From Ardenticatenaceae bacterium (GTDB lineage Bacteria > Chloroflexota > Anaerolineae > Promineifilales > Promineifilaceae): a stretch of DNA of 64,000 nt. The DNA is taken from NCBI GenBank assembly GCA_020634435.1, contig JACKBS010000005.1, forward strand, positions 558,001 to 622,000. The letters run 5' to 3'. A program made the position numbers and the translations under genes. Positions within the stretch are counted from its first letter, which is position 1; the number at the start of each line of letters is the position of its first letter. The notes beneath the pieces are model-generated. The model saw only the letters and a program-made list of their open reading frames with translations. It had not been told where the DNA came from and did no database searches. Positions 52,049 to 61,243 of this stretch are shown here, piece after piece.

Positions 52049-53320
52049 TTAGTCGTCGCGATGGCCATTGTCATTGCCGTTATCATTGCCGCCACCGCCA
52101 GAACCACCGTTATCATTACCATTGTCGTTGTCGTTGTTATTGCCACCGGAGTTGTCGTTGCCGTTGTCGTTACCGCCACCACCGGAATTGCTGTTGCCAT
52201 TGTCATTGCCGCTGTTGTCGTTGCCATTGTCGCCAGCATCATTGCTGTTGCCGTTGTCATTGCCATTGTTATTGCCACCGCCGCCGGAATTGTCGTTGTT
52301 GTTATCATTGCCGTTGTCGTCATTCACCACCGTGGTTGGCTGCGGCGTGGCGGTGGGCGGTGCGGCGGTTGCCGTAGCAGTGGGTGGTGCGGCGGTTGCC
52401 GTGGCCGGAGCGGTTGCTGTCGGCGGCACCCGCGTTGGCGTGCTGGTAAGGGTCGCTGTAGGCGTACCCATCGTACCTGGCGTGCCAGATGCATCTGGCG
52501 TCGCTGAGGTGGTGGGGGTACTGGTCAGCGTGGGCAGGGCGCTGGCAGTTGTGGTTACTGTGGGCATCGCCGTACCCGTGGTTGTCTCGGTGGGGATGGA
52601 CGTCACGGTGGACGTGCTGGTTGCGGTGGCTGGCCCATCTTCCAAAACCACAATGCGGCTGGCATAAAAATGGCCGTTGGCCGCACGGCCGTTTACCGCC
52701 ACCAACGCCCCAACGCCCGCATAGCCGTCAATTTGGGTCTGGTCGCTAACTGCCACCGGTACCCCGGCAATAATCCAATTGCGGCCCTGCTTGGTGTTGA
52801 TGCGGCCTTCAAAAGAAAGTTCGGCCGTTTCGTCGGTGCGCAAAACCGCTTTCGCTTCCCGCACACGTTCATCATTCATTTGGCTGCGCAGGGTAAATAC
52901 GGCCGTTGCGCTGCCCGCCTGCTCTAATCGGTATGCTTCCACCAAAAGTTTGGCGTCGTACAATAAATCTCCCGGCACAGCGGAGGCCGAGGCAAACAGC
53001 AGGGTTACGCTGAACAGCACGGCAAACATCGCCAAAGAGGCCAGCGGCAGCAGCGTGCGCCGCAGGCCGCGCCACGACAGACGTGCCTGCCGCGCCTCGG
53101 CCCGCATCTGCTCGGCTCGCTGCAAGAACAGCTTTTGTGACTGGCGTTTGGCGGCCAGGCTGGGCTGGAGACGCAGCTGTTGTAGTTGAACGGCCGTTGC
53201 CAAAAACTTCTCAATTTCCCCCGCCGCATGCGGATACCGCGCCACCAATGTTTCTACCGGCACGCCCGCTTCAAACTGCTCCAGACATTCAAACAGGAGT
53301 TGTTCTTCGACGATTTTCAT
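52049..53320 (-). CDS. DUF5667/DUF5666-type membrane protein, putative anti-sigma
   Basis: A 423-residue protein. A cytoplasmic helical part (1-85; ECLEQFEAGVPVETLVARYP) precedes a membrane segment (about 88-113). DUF5667 (ASAVPGDLLYDAKLLVEAYRLE) and a small DUF5666-like domain (about 165-230; GVPVAVSDQTQIDGYAGVGALV, shortened) follow. A Thr/Pro/Ala linker leads to a 90-residue tail of almost only Asn, Asp and Gly. It overlaps the ECF gene upstream (ATGA), so it is the likely anti-sigma or sensor. Confidence 0.82.
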   Translation of the reverse strand: MKIVEEQLLFECLEQFEAGVPVETLVARYPHAAGEIEKFLATAVQLQQLRLQPSLAAKRQSQKLFLQRAEQMRAEARQARLSWRGLRRTLLPLASLAMFAVLFSVTLLFASASAVPGDLLYDAKLLVEAYRLEQAGSATAVFTLRSQMNDERVREAKAVLRTDETAELSFEGRINTKQGRNWIIAGVPVAVSDQTQIDGYAGVGALVAVNGRAANGHFYASRIVVLEDGPATATSTSTVTSIPTETTTGTAMPTVTTTASALPTLTSTPTTSATPDASGTPGTMGTPTATLTSTPTRVPPTATAPATATAAPPTATATAAPPTATPQPTTVVNDDNGNDNNNDNSGGGGNNNGNDNGNSNDAGDNGNDNSGNDNGNSNSGGGGNDNGNDNSGGNNNDNDNGNDNGGSGGGGNDNGNDNGHRDD

Positions 53321-53862
53321 GCCAGGGCTCCTTGCAGCATGATGCGCTGAGAAATAGAGGCAATAGCCCGCGCTTGCAGCATTTTGACCGACCCTTCGCT
53401 TTTGCCCATCGTCTGGGCGACTTCTTGAATCGGCATGCCAAAACCAAAGCGCAGCGCCAGCACGTTTTGCTGTTCGGCCGTCAGGCTGTCCATCACGGCC
53501 TTCAAATTTTCGTTTTGCAAAATGGTGTCTACCTGGTGGTCCAAGCTTTGTTCGCTGGTGGGGATATCCTCATGCAGCATGGTGAGGCCGTCCCGCTTCT
53601 TCCGACGATAATGTTCTTTGAGCACCAACGAGGCGGTGCCGTACAGCCAGCCGCGCAGGGTGTTTTGCGGGGCGCTTTTTTCGCGTACGGCCGTTAGCAG
53701 CCGTAAAAAGACATCGCTGGTGAGGTCTTCGGCCGTTTGGGAGTCGTTGACCCGGAAGGCGATGAAGCGATAGATGGCATCGTAATACCGGTCGTGCACC
53801 TCGGCTAGTGCTTCCTGGTCTAAGGCTTGAACTCGTTGGAGAAGTTTAATTTCGTCGGTCAT
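53317..53862 (-). CDS. ECF-family RNA polymerase sigma factor
   Basis: A 181-residue sigma factor: region 2 DSQTAEDLTSDVFLRLLTAV and LRGWLYGTASLVLKEHYRRKK, region 4 AEQQNVLALRFGFGMPIQEVAQTMGKSEGSVKMLQARAI (seen as two helices). ATG 53862 is preferred over 53883 because the family begins close to the first helix and GGGAAA precedes it. It overlaps the downstream DUF5667 gene by four bases. Confidence 0.9.
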   Translation of the reverse strand: MTDEIKLLQRVQALDQEALAEVHDRYYDAIYRFIAFRVNDSQTAEDLTSDVFLRLLTAVREKSAPQNTLRGWLYGTASLVLKEHYRRKKRDGLTMLHEDIPTSEQSLDHQVDTILQNENLKAVMDSLTAEQQNVLALRFGFGMPIQEVAQTMGKSEGSVKMLQARAIASISQRIMLQGALA

Positions 53863-54107
53863 AAGAACATTTCCCAAAATCATTAATTGAATGATGGCAT
53901 TGTAGATTTTTGGCCCGATTGGCAGTAGGGGAGATGGTCGCGACCTGGTTCGGACGATGGCCTAGCGTTGATCAGACCTTAGTCCATGTGAGCCTGCGCC
54001 TAAAGCCTGTATAATCCTGTTCTACCAAAGGCGGAAGCCATCAGCCTTCTGGCCTTTCGTTCTTCATAGGGGACGGCCTGAGCGCAGGCTCAACACTATA
54101 AATGAAA

Positions 54108-54174
54108 ATCCACAGATTTCGCAGATGACACAGATTTACTTCTAATCTGTGAAATCTGTGTCATCTGTGGATTA
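54108..54174. repeat. Intergenic inverted repeat
   Basis: AATCCACAGATTTCGCAGATG and its inverse (imperfect, arms about 30 bp) lie just before the histidine kinase gene. Related AT-rich CAGATT repeats occur near 2050 and 63655. A TATAAT hexamer stands at 54010-54015. Confidence 0.5.
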
Positions 54175-54191
54175 TTTGCAGAGGAGTAGGC

Positions 54192-55592
54192 ATGTTTGCC
54201 AATAAACAGTGGACGCTGGCCCAGCAGTACATGTTTGTTAGCTTGTTGGTGATGTTGGGCGGCATGTTAGGCATTGGCTTATGGATTAGCCAGCAGATTG
54301 AAACGGCCGTTACCAATCGCACCGCCGCCGTCACTGCCCTGTACGTGGACAGCTACATTTCCCCACACCTGCAAGGATTGGCTGGCGGAGAAGGCGATAA
54401 GGCCGTTGACGTAGCCGCCCTGGAGCGGTTACTCATCGACACCTCGCTGGGCACGCAAATCGTTTCCTTTAAGGTATGGTCCCCCGAAGGCGTGGTTTTG
54501 TACGCCACCAATGCCGAACTGATCGGCCAGCAGTTTCCCCTGGAAGAAGGGTTGGCCGAAGCGTTCGACGGCGAGGTGGTCACCGAAGTGAGCAGTTTAG
54601 ACAAACCGGAGCAGGCGCTGGAGCGGGAGCGCTACGGCACGCTCATCGAAACCTACGCGCCATCCCGCGATGTGAGCAGCGACACCATCATTGCCGTGTC
54701 CGAGTTTTACCAGACCGCCGACGCGCTGGAGGCGGAAATTCGCACCGCCCAGTACCGCAGCTGGCTGGTGGTAGCTGCCGTGATGGTGGCACTGTACCTG
54801 CTGCTCAACGGCATGGTGGGACGCGCCAGCAACACCATCGTCTCCCAGCAAAACGAGCTCAAAGCCAACGTCACCCGGCTGAATGAACTGCTAGAACAAA
54901 ATGAAATGCTAAACGGCCGTGTTCGCCGCGCCGCCGCCCGTTACACTGCCCTCAACGAGAAAAACCTGCGCCGCATCTCCGCCGATCTACACGATGGCCC
55001 CGCTCAGGATTTGGCCCTGGCGCTGCTACGTCTGGAATCACTCACCGAAGCGGTGGCCGAAGCCAAACCAGAGGTCAACCAGGATTTCCGCACTATTCAG
55101 CTGGCGACCGAATCCGCGATGGAAGAGCTGCGCACCATTTCTGCCGGGCTGCGTCTGCCCGAGGTGGCCCCGCTGAACCTGGCCGATACCATTCATCGCG
55201 CCGTGCGAGATTTTGAGCAAAAAACCAATTGTGAGGTCACGCTCACCCTGGGCAAGCTGCCTGAAGAAGCTCCCCTGCCGGTAAAAATTACCGCCTTCCG
55301 CGTGCTTAAAGAATCGTTGGCCAACGGCTTCCGCCACGCGGGTGGTGCAGGCTTGTCGGTGCAGGCGTACGCCACAGCCGATGAGCCCGAGAATCTGGTA
55401 GTAGAAATTGCCGACACTGGCCCCGGCTTTGATTTGCAGAATACGGCCGTTTACCGTCGGCTTGGTCTGGTGGGCATGAGAGAACGTGTTGAACTGCTGG
55501 GTGGGCAGTTTGAACTACACAGCGCCATTGGCCACGGCACCACTATCCGCGCCATCCTGCCCCTAACGCTCCCCGAGGTTGAAGATGTCTGA
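54192..55592 (+). CDS. Sensor histidine kinase (NarX/ComP type, HisKA_3)
   Basis: A 466-residue membrane kinase: membrane segments at about 15-35 and 193-213 flank an extracytoplasmic sensing domain. The HisKA_3 phosphoacceptor motif is RRISADLHDGPAQDLA (His near residue 265). The HATPase_c domain has ITAFRVLKESLANGFRHA, DTGPGFD and GLVGMRERVELLGG. It overlaps the response regulator gene by 8 bp; the pair is a two-component system. GAGGAGTAGG precedes the ATG. Confidence 0.9.
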   Translation: MFANKQWTLAQQYMFVSLLVMLGGMLGIGLWISQQIETAVTNRTAAVTALYVDSYISPHLQGLAGGEGDKAVDVAALERLLIDTSLGTQIVSFKVWSPEGVVLYATNAELIGQQFPLEEGLAEAFDGEVVTEVSSLDKPEQALERERYGTLIETYAPSRDVSSDTIIAVSEFYQTADALEAEIRTAQYRSWLVVAAVMVALYLLLNGMVGRASNTIVSQQNELKANVTRLNELLEQNEMLNGRVRRAAARYTALNEKNLRRISADLHDGPAQDLALALLRLESLTEAVAEAKPEVNQDFRTIQLATESAMEELRTISAGLRLPEVAPLNLADTIHRAVRDFEQKTNCEVTLTLGKLPEEAPLPVKITAFRVLKESLANGFRHAGGAGLSVQAYATADEPENLVVEIADTGPGFDLQNTAVYRRLGLVGMRERVELLGGQFELHSAIGHGTTIRAILPLTLPEVEDV

Positions 55593-56229
55593 ACCTATTC
55601 GCATTGTTATTGCTGATGATCATCCGCTGTTTCGTGAAGGTGTAGCCCAATCGCTGTCTAGCGAACCGGGCTTTACCGTTGTCGGGCAGGCTGGCTCTGG
55701 CGAAGAAGCCTGTTCGCTGGTCAGCAATCTGCTGCCCGATGTGCTGCTGCTAGACGTCACCATGCCTGGCGACGGCGGCATCGTCACCGCGGGTAAAGTT
55801 GCTGCGGCATGGCCCGTGGTGCGCATTATGATGCTCACCGTCTCGGAAGATCAGGACACCTTGATGGCCGCCCTGAAAGCCGGCGCCCGCGGCTACGTGC
55901 TCAAAGGCGTCACCGCCCGCGATCTAACCAACGCCGTGCGCGTGGTCGCCGGTGGCGATATCTACATTTCGCCCGCGCTGGCTGGCGGCATCTTGTTTGA
56001 GCTAACCGCTAGCAAACAGTCCGATGATCCGATCACCACGCTTACGGATCGCGAGCGAGAGATTTTGGGACTGGTAGCCGGGGGGCTTACCAACCGGGAA
56101 ATCGGCGACCGGCTGCATTTGGCGGAGAAAACAATCAAGCATTACATGACGAACGTGCTGCAAAAATTGCAGGTACGCAGCCGGGTGGAGGCCGCCCTGC
56201 TGGCGCAGAAGCACGGCCTCCATGAATAA
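55585..56229 (+). CDS. NarL/LuxR-family response regulator
   Basis: A 214-residue regulator: a receiver domain with ADDHPLFREGV and the phosphoacceptor in VLLLDVTMPGDGG (Asp near residue 54), then a LuxR-type helix-turn-helix (LTDREREILGLVAGGLTNREIGDRLHLAEKTIKHYM). ATG 55585 has GAGG upstream and overlaps the kinase stop. It is the cognate partner of the kinase at 54192. Confidence 0.93.
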   Translation: MSEPIRIVIADDHPLFREGVAQSLSSEPGFTVVGQAGSGEEACSLVSNLLPDVLLLDVTMPGDGGIVTAGKVAAAWPVVRIMMLTVSEDQDTLMAALKAGARGYVLKGVTARDLTNAVRVVAGGDIYISPALAGGILFELTASKQSDDPITTLTDREREILGLVAGGLTNREIGDRLHLAEKTIKHYMTNVLQKLQVRSRVEAALLAQKHGLHE

Positions 56230-56270
56230 TTCCGCATACGGCCGATAGCAGATAGGTACAAATTGGTTGA

Positions 56271-58706
56271 TTAGAGATAGATGTTTGTGAGTATCTCTTT
56301 GAGAGATTCAATCCGCAATGGCTTGCTTATATAATCATCCATACCTGCGGCCAAAAAGCGCTCCCGATCTCCTTTTACCGCATTTGCCGTCATAGCCACG
56401 ATGTACGGTTGCTGCTCTGGTGGTGTGTGGGAGCGAATATGTTGGGTCGCTTTCAAACCATCCATGTTGGGCATTTGAATGTCCATCAAAACCACATCGT
56501 AAGTGTGATCCGCCAGGGCTTGAATCACCTGCAAGCCATCCGCAGCCAAATCTGCCGTATACCCAATTTTGGCTAAAATGCCCATGGACACTTTCTGATT
56601 GATATTGTTGTCTTCTGCCAGCAGTATCCTGAGTGGTTTTTTATGCGTGAAGCTGGTTGCGGAAGCCACACAACCGTCTCTTTTGGTGCCCAGGCTGGAA
56701 CCATACACCTCTTGCAAAATCTTACGCAGGGCCGTGAACTTGATGGGTTTAGCCAAATGCGCCGCAAAAAGATTTTCTGCGGCGGTGCCGGGTTGGGTTT
56801 GACCTAATGAGGAGAGCAGGATCAGTGGCATGGCTGCATACTGCGGCAGGGCGCGGATTTCTTCGGCCAGTGCGTAGCCGTCCATACCAGGCATTTGCAT
56901 GTTTAAAATGGCGAGGTCAAACGGCCGTTTCTTATTTAACCACATCAAAGCCTCGGCGGCTGAAGCGGCCGCCGTGGGCTTCATGTGCAAAATCTCGGCC
57001 TGGCGAATCAGGATGAGACGATTCGTCTCGTTGTCATCGACAATGAGCAGCCGCTTGCCTGCCAGCTTCCCCATGTCATCGGCAAAGACATCCGTATTGT
57101 CTGGGGCCGCGGCCAGGCGTATCGTAAAATGAAACGTGGAGCCTTGCCCGATGACACTTTCTACCCACATTGTGCCGCCCATATACTCTGCCAGCTTTTT
57201 ACTAATGGCTAAGCCAAGGCCAGTTCCCCCATACACCCGTGTTGTCGAGGAATCAACCTGGCTAAAGGAATCAAAGAGATGCGGCATGTACGCTTCAGGA
57301 ATTCCAATCCCTGTATCCCGCACAGAAAAATGCAGCACGCTTTCCGATGCCTCATTCTGAGCCCACTCAACCGATACAACAACTTCGCCTTGTTCTGTGA
57401 ATTTGACGGCATTGCTCACCAAATTCACCAAAATCTGCCGCACCCGAACGATGTCACCGATGACGGTGAGGGGAAGGTCTGGTGACACCAAATATGCCAG
57501 CTCTAATCCTTTTTGGGCCGCCTTTTGGGCAACAATTTCCAACGCATCTTCCACAGCTTTGTGAAGATCAAATGGCTGGTTTTCTAAATTTATTTTGCCT
57601 GCGGATATCTTGGAAAAGTCCAGAACGTCATTGATGAGGGCAAGAAGCATGTTGCTGCTGATTTTTACAATATCGACGTATTCCACTTGTTCATTGTCGA
57701 GCGCTGTTTCGGCCAGCAGTTCTGTTGCCCCAATGACACCGTTAAGCGGGGTACGAATTTCGTGGCTCATGTTGGCCAAAAAATCTGATTTTAGACGCGA
57801 TGCCTCCAATGCCTGATCGCGGGCTTGTTTTAAGCTCTCTTCCAAATGCTTTTGCTGCGTTAGATCGGTGATTACCGCAATGCTGCCATTTTGCACGCCT
57901 CGGCCAAATTGATAGGGTGTGCCAGTAACAAGCACGGGGACGATACGGCCGTTTTTCCCTTGCAGCGCCACTTCATAGGTAGAAGCCGTATCCCCCTGCC
58001 GACGACGGCGCTCTTTTTCTAGAATGTCACGGCTATTTGGATGAACAAAATCAAAAGGCGTCTTATTAACAATCTCATCCTGGGTATAGCCTAACATTTG
58101 AGCATAGGCCGGGTTCACATACAAAAATTCATTCTGGCTGTTAACCAAAGTGATCCCTTGCCCCATGTGGGCCAAAATCTGTTTGGCAAAATCGCGATGC
58201 GTTTGCAGCTGCTCTTCAAAATTCTTGCGTTCGGTAATGTCGCGGGCGACCGCCTGAAACCCGACAATCTCAGCCCCGCTCATCACGGGCTGAATATTTT
58301 GCCCGATCCAAATTTCCTCATCATTTTCCGTGCAAAGCCTGAATTCCTGATACGTGATGCGTTCCTTACGCCGAAATTGTTGGAAATAAAAGCGCTTTAA
58401 ATAGGCGCGCTTTTCTGGGCAAATAAATTCCAGGTAATGGCGGCCAACCATATCAGCCATGGTGTTCAATTTTAATAAGCGTAAGGCAGCCGAGTTTGCG
58501 TAAGTAAAATAACCCTGCCCATCGGTCTGGTAAATAAGGTGGGTCGAGGCTTCAAGGAAATGATTGAGTCGTTCCAATGTTGCCCGTTCTTGCTCTGCCT
58601 GCTGGTAAGCAAAATCTACCGTTTGAAGAAACTGTTGCAAGTTCTCCGGCATCGCCTGCCACTCCAGGCCGTACTGTTCAAGTTGTTGTTTTAATGCAGG
58701 ATGCAT
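56271..58706 (-). CDS. Soluble hybrid sensor kinase PAS-PAS-HisKA-HATPase-REC-REC
   Basis: An 811-residue kinase without membrane segments. PAS domains lie at about 48-160 and 172-285, and HisKA with MSHEIRTPLNG (His315). HATPase_c has LVNLVSNAVKFTEQG, DTGIGIPEAY and GGTGLGLAISK. The first receiver at about 555-670 reads LAILNMQMPGMDG, with Asn where the phosphoacceptor Asp is expected. The second receiver at about 685-805 reads VVLMDIQMPNMDG and is intact. It lies downstream of a CheY-like gene and a SpoIIE phosphatase gene on the same strand. Confidence 0.92.
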   Translation of the reverse strand: MHPALKQQLEQYGLEWQAMPENLQQFLQTVDFAYQQAEQERATLERLNHFLEASTHLIYQTDGQGYFTYANSAALRLLKLNTMADMVGRHYLEFICPEKRAYLKRFYFQQFRRKERITYQEFRLCTENDEEIWIGQNIQPVMSGAEIVGFQAVARDITERKNFEEQLQTHRDFAKQILAHMGQGITLVNSQNEFLYVNPAYAQMLGYTQDEIVNKTPFDFVHPNSRDILEKERRRRQGDTASTYEVALQGKNGRIVPVLVTGTPYQFGRGVQNGSIAVITDLTQQKHLEESLKQARDQALEASRLKSDFLANMSHEIRTPLNGVIGATELLAETALDNEQVEYVDIVKISSNMLLALINDVLDFSKISAGKINLENQPFDLHKAVEDALEIVAQKAAQKGLELAYLVSPDLPLTVIGDIVRVRQILVNLVSNAVKFTEQGEVVVSVEWAQNEASESVLHFSVRDTGIGIPEAYMPHLFDSFSQVDSSTTRVYGGTGLGLAISKKLAEYMGGTMWVESVIGQGSTFHFTIRLAAAPDNTDVFADDMGKLAGKRLLIVDDNETNRLILIRQAEILHMKPTAAASAAEALMWLNKKRPFDLAILNMQMPGMDGYALAEEIRALPQYAAMPLILLSSLGQTQPGTAAENLFAAHLAKPIKFTALRKILQEVYGSSLGTKRDGCVASATSFTHKKPLRILLAEDNNINQKVSMGILAKIGYTADLAADGLQVIQALADHTYDVVLMDIQMPNMDGLKATQHIRSHTPPEQQPYIVAMTANAVKGDRERFLAAGMDDYISKPLRIESLKEILTNIYL

Positions 58707-58744
58707 GGCTCCACCCTAATTCGTGCTAGACAAAACCGGGACGA

Positions 58745-59113
58745 TTAACTCTGTGGCAAAAGTCGGTTGATGACCTCGCGCAATTGGTGGGAGCTAACGG
58801 GTTTTTGCAAAAAATTATCCACGCCGAGTTCTAGGGCCGACTGTTGGTCCTTTTCGCGACCACTCCCGGTAAGAAAAATAATGGGCAGCTGCCTACTGTG
58901 ACCGCGCGTCCGAATATTTTCGACTAACACCAGCCCATTCATGCCGGGCATGTTCATGTCTATGATGGCCAAATCTACCGTTTGTGTCTCAATCAGGTCC
59001 AATGCTTCCATCCCACTTGCTGCGTGCAATGTGCTATGCCCGATCTTGCGAACAATGAGGCTCAGAGTCCGGTGAATAATTTGTGAATCATCTACAATTA
59101 AAATTTGTGACAT
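58745..59113 (-). CDS. CheY-like single-domain response regulator
   Basis: A 122-residue receiver: IVDDSQ near the start, the phosphoacceptor in LAIIDMNMPGMNG, TGSGREKD and the Lys in FLQKPVSS. The frame is open from 59218, but ATG 59113 has GAGGAACGAG upstream and gives the normal size. It lies between the SpoIIE-type phosphatase and the hybrid kinase, so it probably takes part in their phosphorelay. Confidence 0.92.
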   Translation of the reverse strand: MSQILIVDDSQIIHRTLSLIVRKIGHSTLHAASGMEALDLIETQTVDLAIIDMNMPGMNGLVLVENIRTRGHSRQLPIIFLTGSGREKDQQSALELGVDNFLQKPVSSHQLREVINRLLPQS

Positions 59114-59248
59114 CTCGTTCCTCGTAGCGATTACAATTAAAAATCTTTCGTGTTTTATCCAGTGCCTGTAATTTTTGGGCAGTCGAGTGGGTCCAACGCC
59201 AATGAAAGTTAAGTCCACCGGGTTGGCTTTTTCACTGACCCCTGAAAT

Positions 59249-60799
59249 TTATGATTTGAGCCTTTTCAGTATCAGGATTGTCTGATCATCTTCTTGGGGC
59301 AAACCCTGGCTAAACCGGGCAACGGCCGTTAATAACCCCTGCAAAATCTCTTCCGCTGTCCGCTCGGCCAAGGCATCAACTAAGTGCAGCAGGCGATCAT
59401 AATCAAAAAGCTCGCCCTGCTTGTTTCTGGCTTCATTCAATCCGTCCGTGCCGGCAACCAGCACATCGCCTTCGCCCATAAAAATGCTGATCGCTGTGCC
59501 CCCAATTTGGGGCAGCACACCCAGCGGCACCCCTGTGGCTTCCAGCATCCTGGCTCTACCCTGCACCGGGCGATAAATCACGGGCGCATGGCCAGCGTTG
59601 GCGTAGCGAAGACGGCCATCGGCCACCCGATAACTACCCGTAACGATGGTGGCAAACATGCTTACCTCTGTAAAATCATCGTATAAAGCTTCGTTACTGC
59701 GGTCTAGAATGGCCTGCGGTGAACTGTGGCTCAGCAAACGGGCCGCGTTTCGCATGGTGGTGCGCGTCATAGACATGATCAGCGCGGCCGACATGCCCTT
59801 GCCCGAAACATCGCCTAGCGTGAAGTACATTTCCCCATTCGGTTGCAGCAAACAGTCATAAAAATCGCCGCCCACGCTCAGCGCCGGGCGAACAAAGCCC
59901 GCCAGATCAAGGCCGGGAATCTGCGGCAAGCGTTTGGGCATCAGGCTCATCTGGACGCGCCGAGCCAGGTCCATTTCGGTTTGAAACCGGGTTTGCACTT
60001 TAGCCCGCTCCACATTGAGTTCGTGGGTTAAGGCACTTTCAATTTGAATTTCAGTGTATTGGCAAATCGCGCGCATCAATTTTATGGCGGGCGACTCGAA
60101 GGGTCCGTCTAATTTGTTAACCAACCCAAAAACGGCCGTTTTCTCGCCACGTATTGCCAGGGGAAAAGCCAGCGCATTGTCTACATTTGGTGGAGAGAGA
60201 AAAGCCGTTGCCAGGGTGCTGTTGTACAAAAAATACCCAGATCGGCGTCTGGCCTGCTCAGCTAAAATGCTTAAAGTCTCATCCGCTAAAGGGGCTGGGT
60301 GCTGCACCAAAACAGGTTCTCGATCCGGCAAGTTTAACAAGATAAAGACCGTCTCCACGGCAAAAACCTGACTGACCACTTCTATTAAACCTTGAATGAT
60401 GTCGGAGACAGAGAGCAAATTCCGCGTGGAATGAACCATATCATAGAGTGCTATCAGTTGGTCCTGGTTGTTTACGAGCTCTTCCGCTAAATTTTCCAGC
60501 TCCCCTTCCAGTTCAATGAGCCGTGCCAAAAAGAGGGCTTCGGCTTCTAGCCTGGCGTCTACTGATTCTCCAGCCAACCCCGTCACATAAATATCACCTA
60601 GCGTCTGACCATCGCTAATGATTGGCACACTGGCCCCGAGCAGACTACGGCCAGCACCTTGGGGACACTGAAACAGCGTCTCGCCAGCAGACCGCACGCC
60701 ATAGCTAAAAGCACCGGCCGCTAACCAAGCCTTGGCTAAGTTCTCAAAGTCAGCCTGGTAGGAGGATAAGACTTGCTCCAACATGGTCTTGTCAATCAT
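59249..60799 (-). CDS. GAF-SpoIIE/RsbU-type serine phosphatase
   Basis: A 516-residue protein: an N-terminal unknown segment, a GAF-like domain (about 115-255), a coiled-coil linker, and a PP2C SpoIIE domain (about 290-510). The phosphatase shows PALSVGGDFYDCL, TLGDVSGKGMSAAL, NAGHAPVIY and GTDGLNEARN, with the metal-binding aspartates present. Family members dephosphorylate anti-sigma-antagonist proteins or act as output of receivers. It is the first gene of the cluster with a CheY-like protein and hybrid kinase. Confidence 0.9.
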   Translation of the reverse strand: MIDKTMLEQVLSSYQADFENLAKAWLAAGAFSYGVRSAGETLFQCPQGAGRSLLGASVPIISDGQTLGDIYVTGLAGESVDARLEAEALFLARLIELEGELENLAEELVNNQDQLIALYDMVHSTRNLLSVSDIIQGLIEVVSQVFAVETVFILLNLPDREPVLVQHPAPLADETLSILAEQARRRSGYFLYNSTLATAFLSPPNVDNALAFPLAIRGEKTAVFGLVNKLDGPFESPAIKLMRAICQYTEIQIESALTHELNVERAKVQTRFQTEMDLARRVQMSLMPKRLPQIPGLDLAGFVRPALSVGGDFYDCLLQPNGEMYFTLGDVSGKGMSAALIMSMTRTTMRNAARLLSHSSPQAILDRSNEALYDDFTEVSMFATIVTGSYRVADGRLRYANAGHAPVIYRPVQGRARMLEATGVPLGVLPQIGGTAISIFMGEGDVLVAGTDGLNEARNKQGELFDYDRLLHLVDALAERTAEEILQGLLTAVARFSQGLPQEDDQTILILKRLKS

Positions 60800-61200
60800 A
60801 AGTATTCGTAAACGGCGCGATCGTTTGGGTGTATTGCTGCTGCCTCCTTACCAGGGAGCCTGCCACATTGGGGCCGTTGGTCAAAGCATAATTTGTGCCA
60901 ACTATTTCCTCAATGTGACTCCGGTAAGATAGCTGCTAAAATGTTCTTCTTTTAGACTCCAGCGGTACTAAATCCACATCTTGCAGCGGAAATTTTACGC
61001 GCTATTCACATTCTCGTCCTACCTTTTTTCCTGGCTCGTTTTCGTCAGCTTTTCTGACTACCAATGCTCTACGTTGACAGAAGCACAACCATTGGGCGGT
61101 TGAAGTTTGGCAAGAGATTCAGAAAAGTGCTGGACGTGTGTTGACAATTTACTCCCATTAAATCCTCGTCTCACAAGGATAGGTAATCTTCACAAATGCA
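60800..61200. other. Non-coding gap between divergent genes
   Basis: A gap of about 400 bp without a convincing frame or hairpin. TTGACA occurs at 61141-61146 without a suitable -10. The minus-strand promoter of the phosphatase operon should be here but is not obvious. Confidence 0.35.
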
Positions 61201-61230
61201 TTGACAAAACCACGCCTTTTCCTTTTTAAT
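61201..61230 (+). promoter_or_regulatory. Sigma70-type promoter
   Basis: TTGACA at 61201-61206 and TTTAAT at 61225-61230 (5/6 match), with an 18-bp spacer. The start codon at 61244 is only 13 bases after the -10, so the mRNA would be almost leaderless; no Shine-Dalgarno sequence is visible. Confidence 0.5.
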
Positions 61231-61243
61231 AATTCCAGTTGCC

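Noticed and set aside
52015..52345. Long low-complexity ORFs on the plus strand opposite the DUF5667 tail
   Set aside because: They are shadows of the Asn/Asp/Gly-coding repeat; the minus-strand gene has real domains and an ECF partner.
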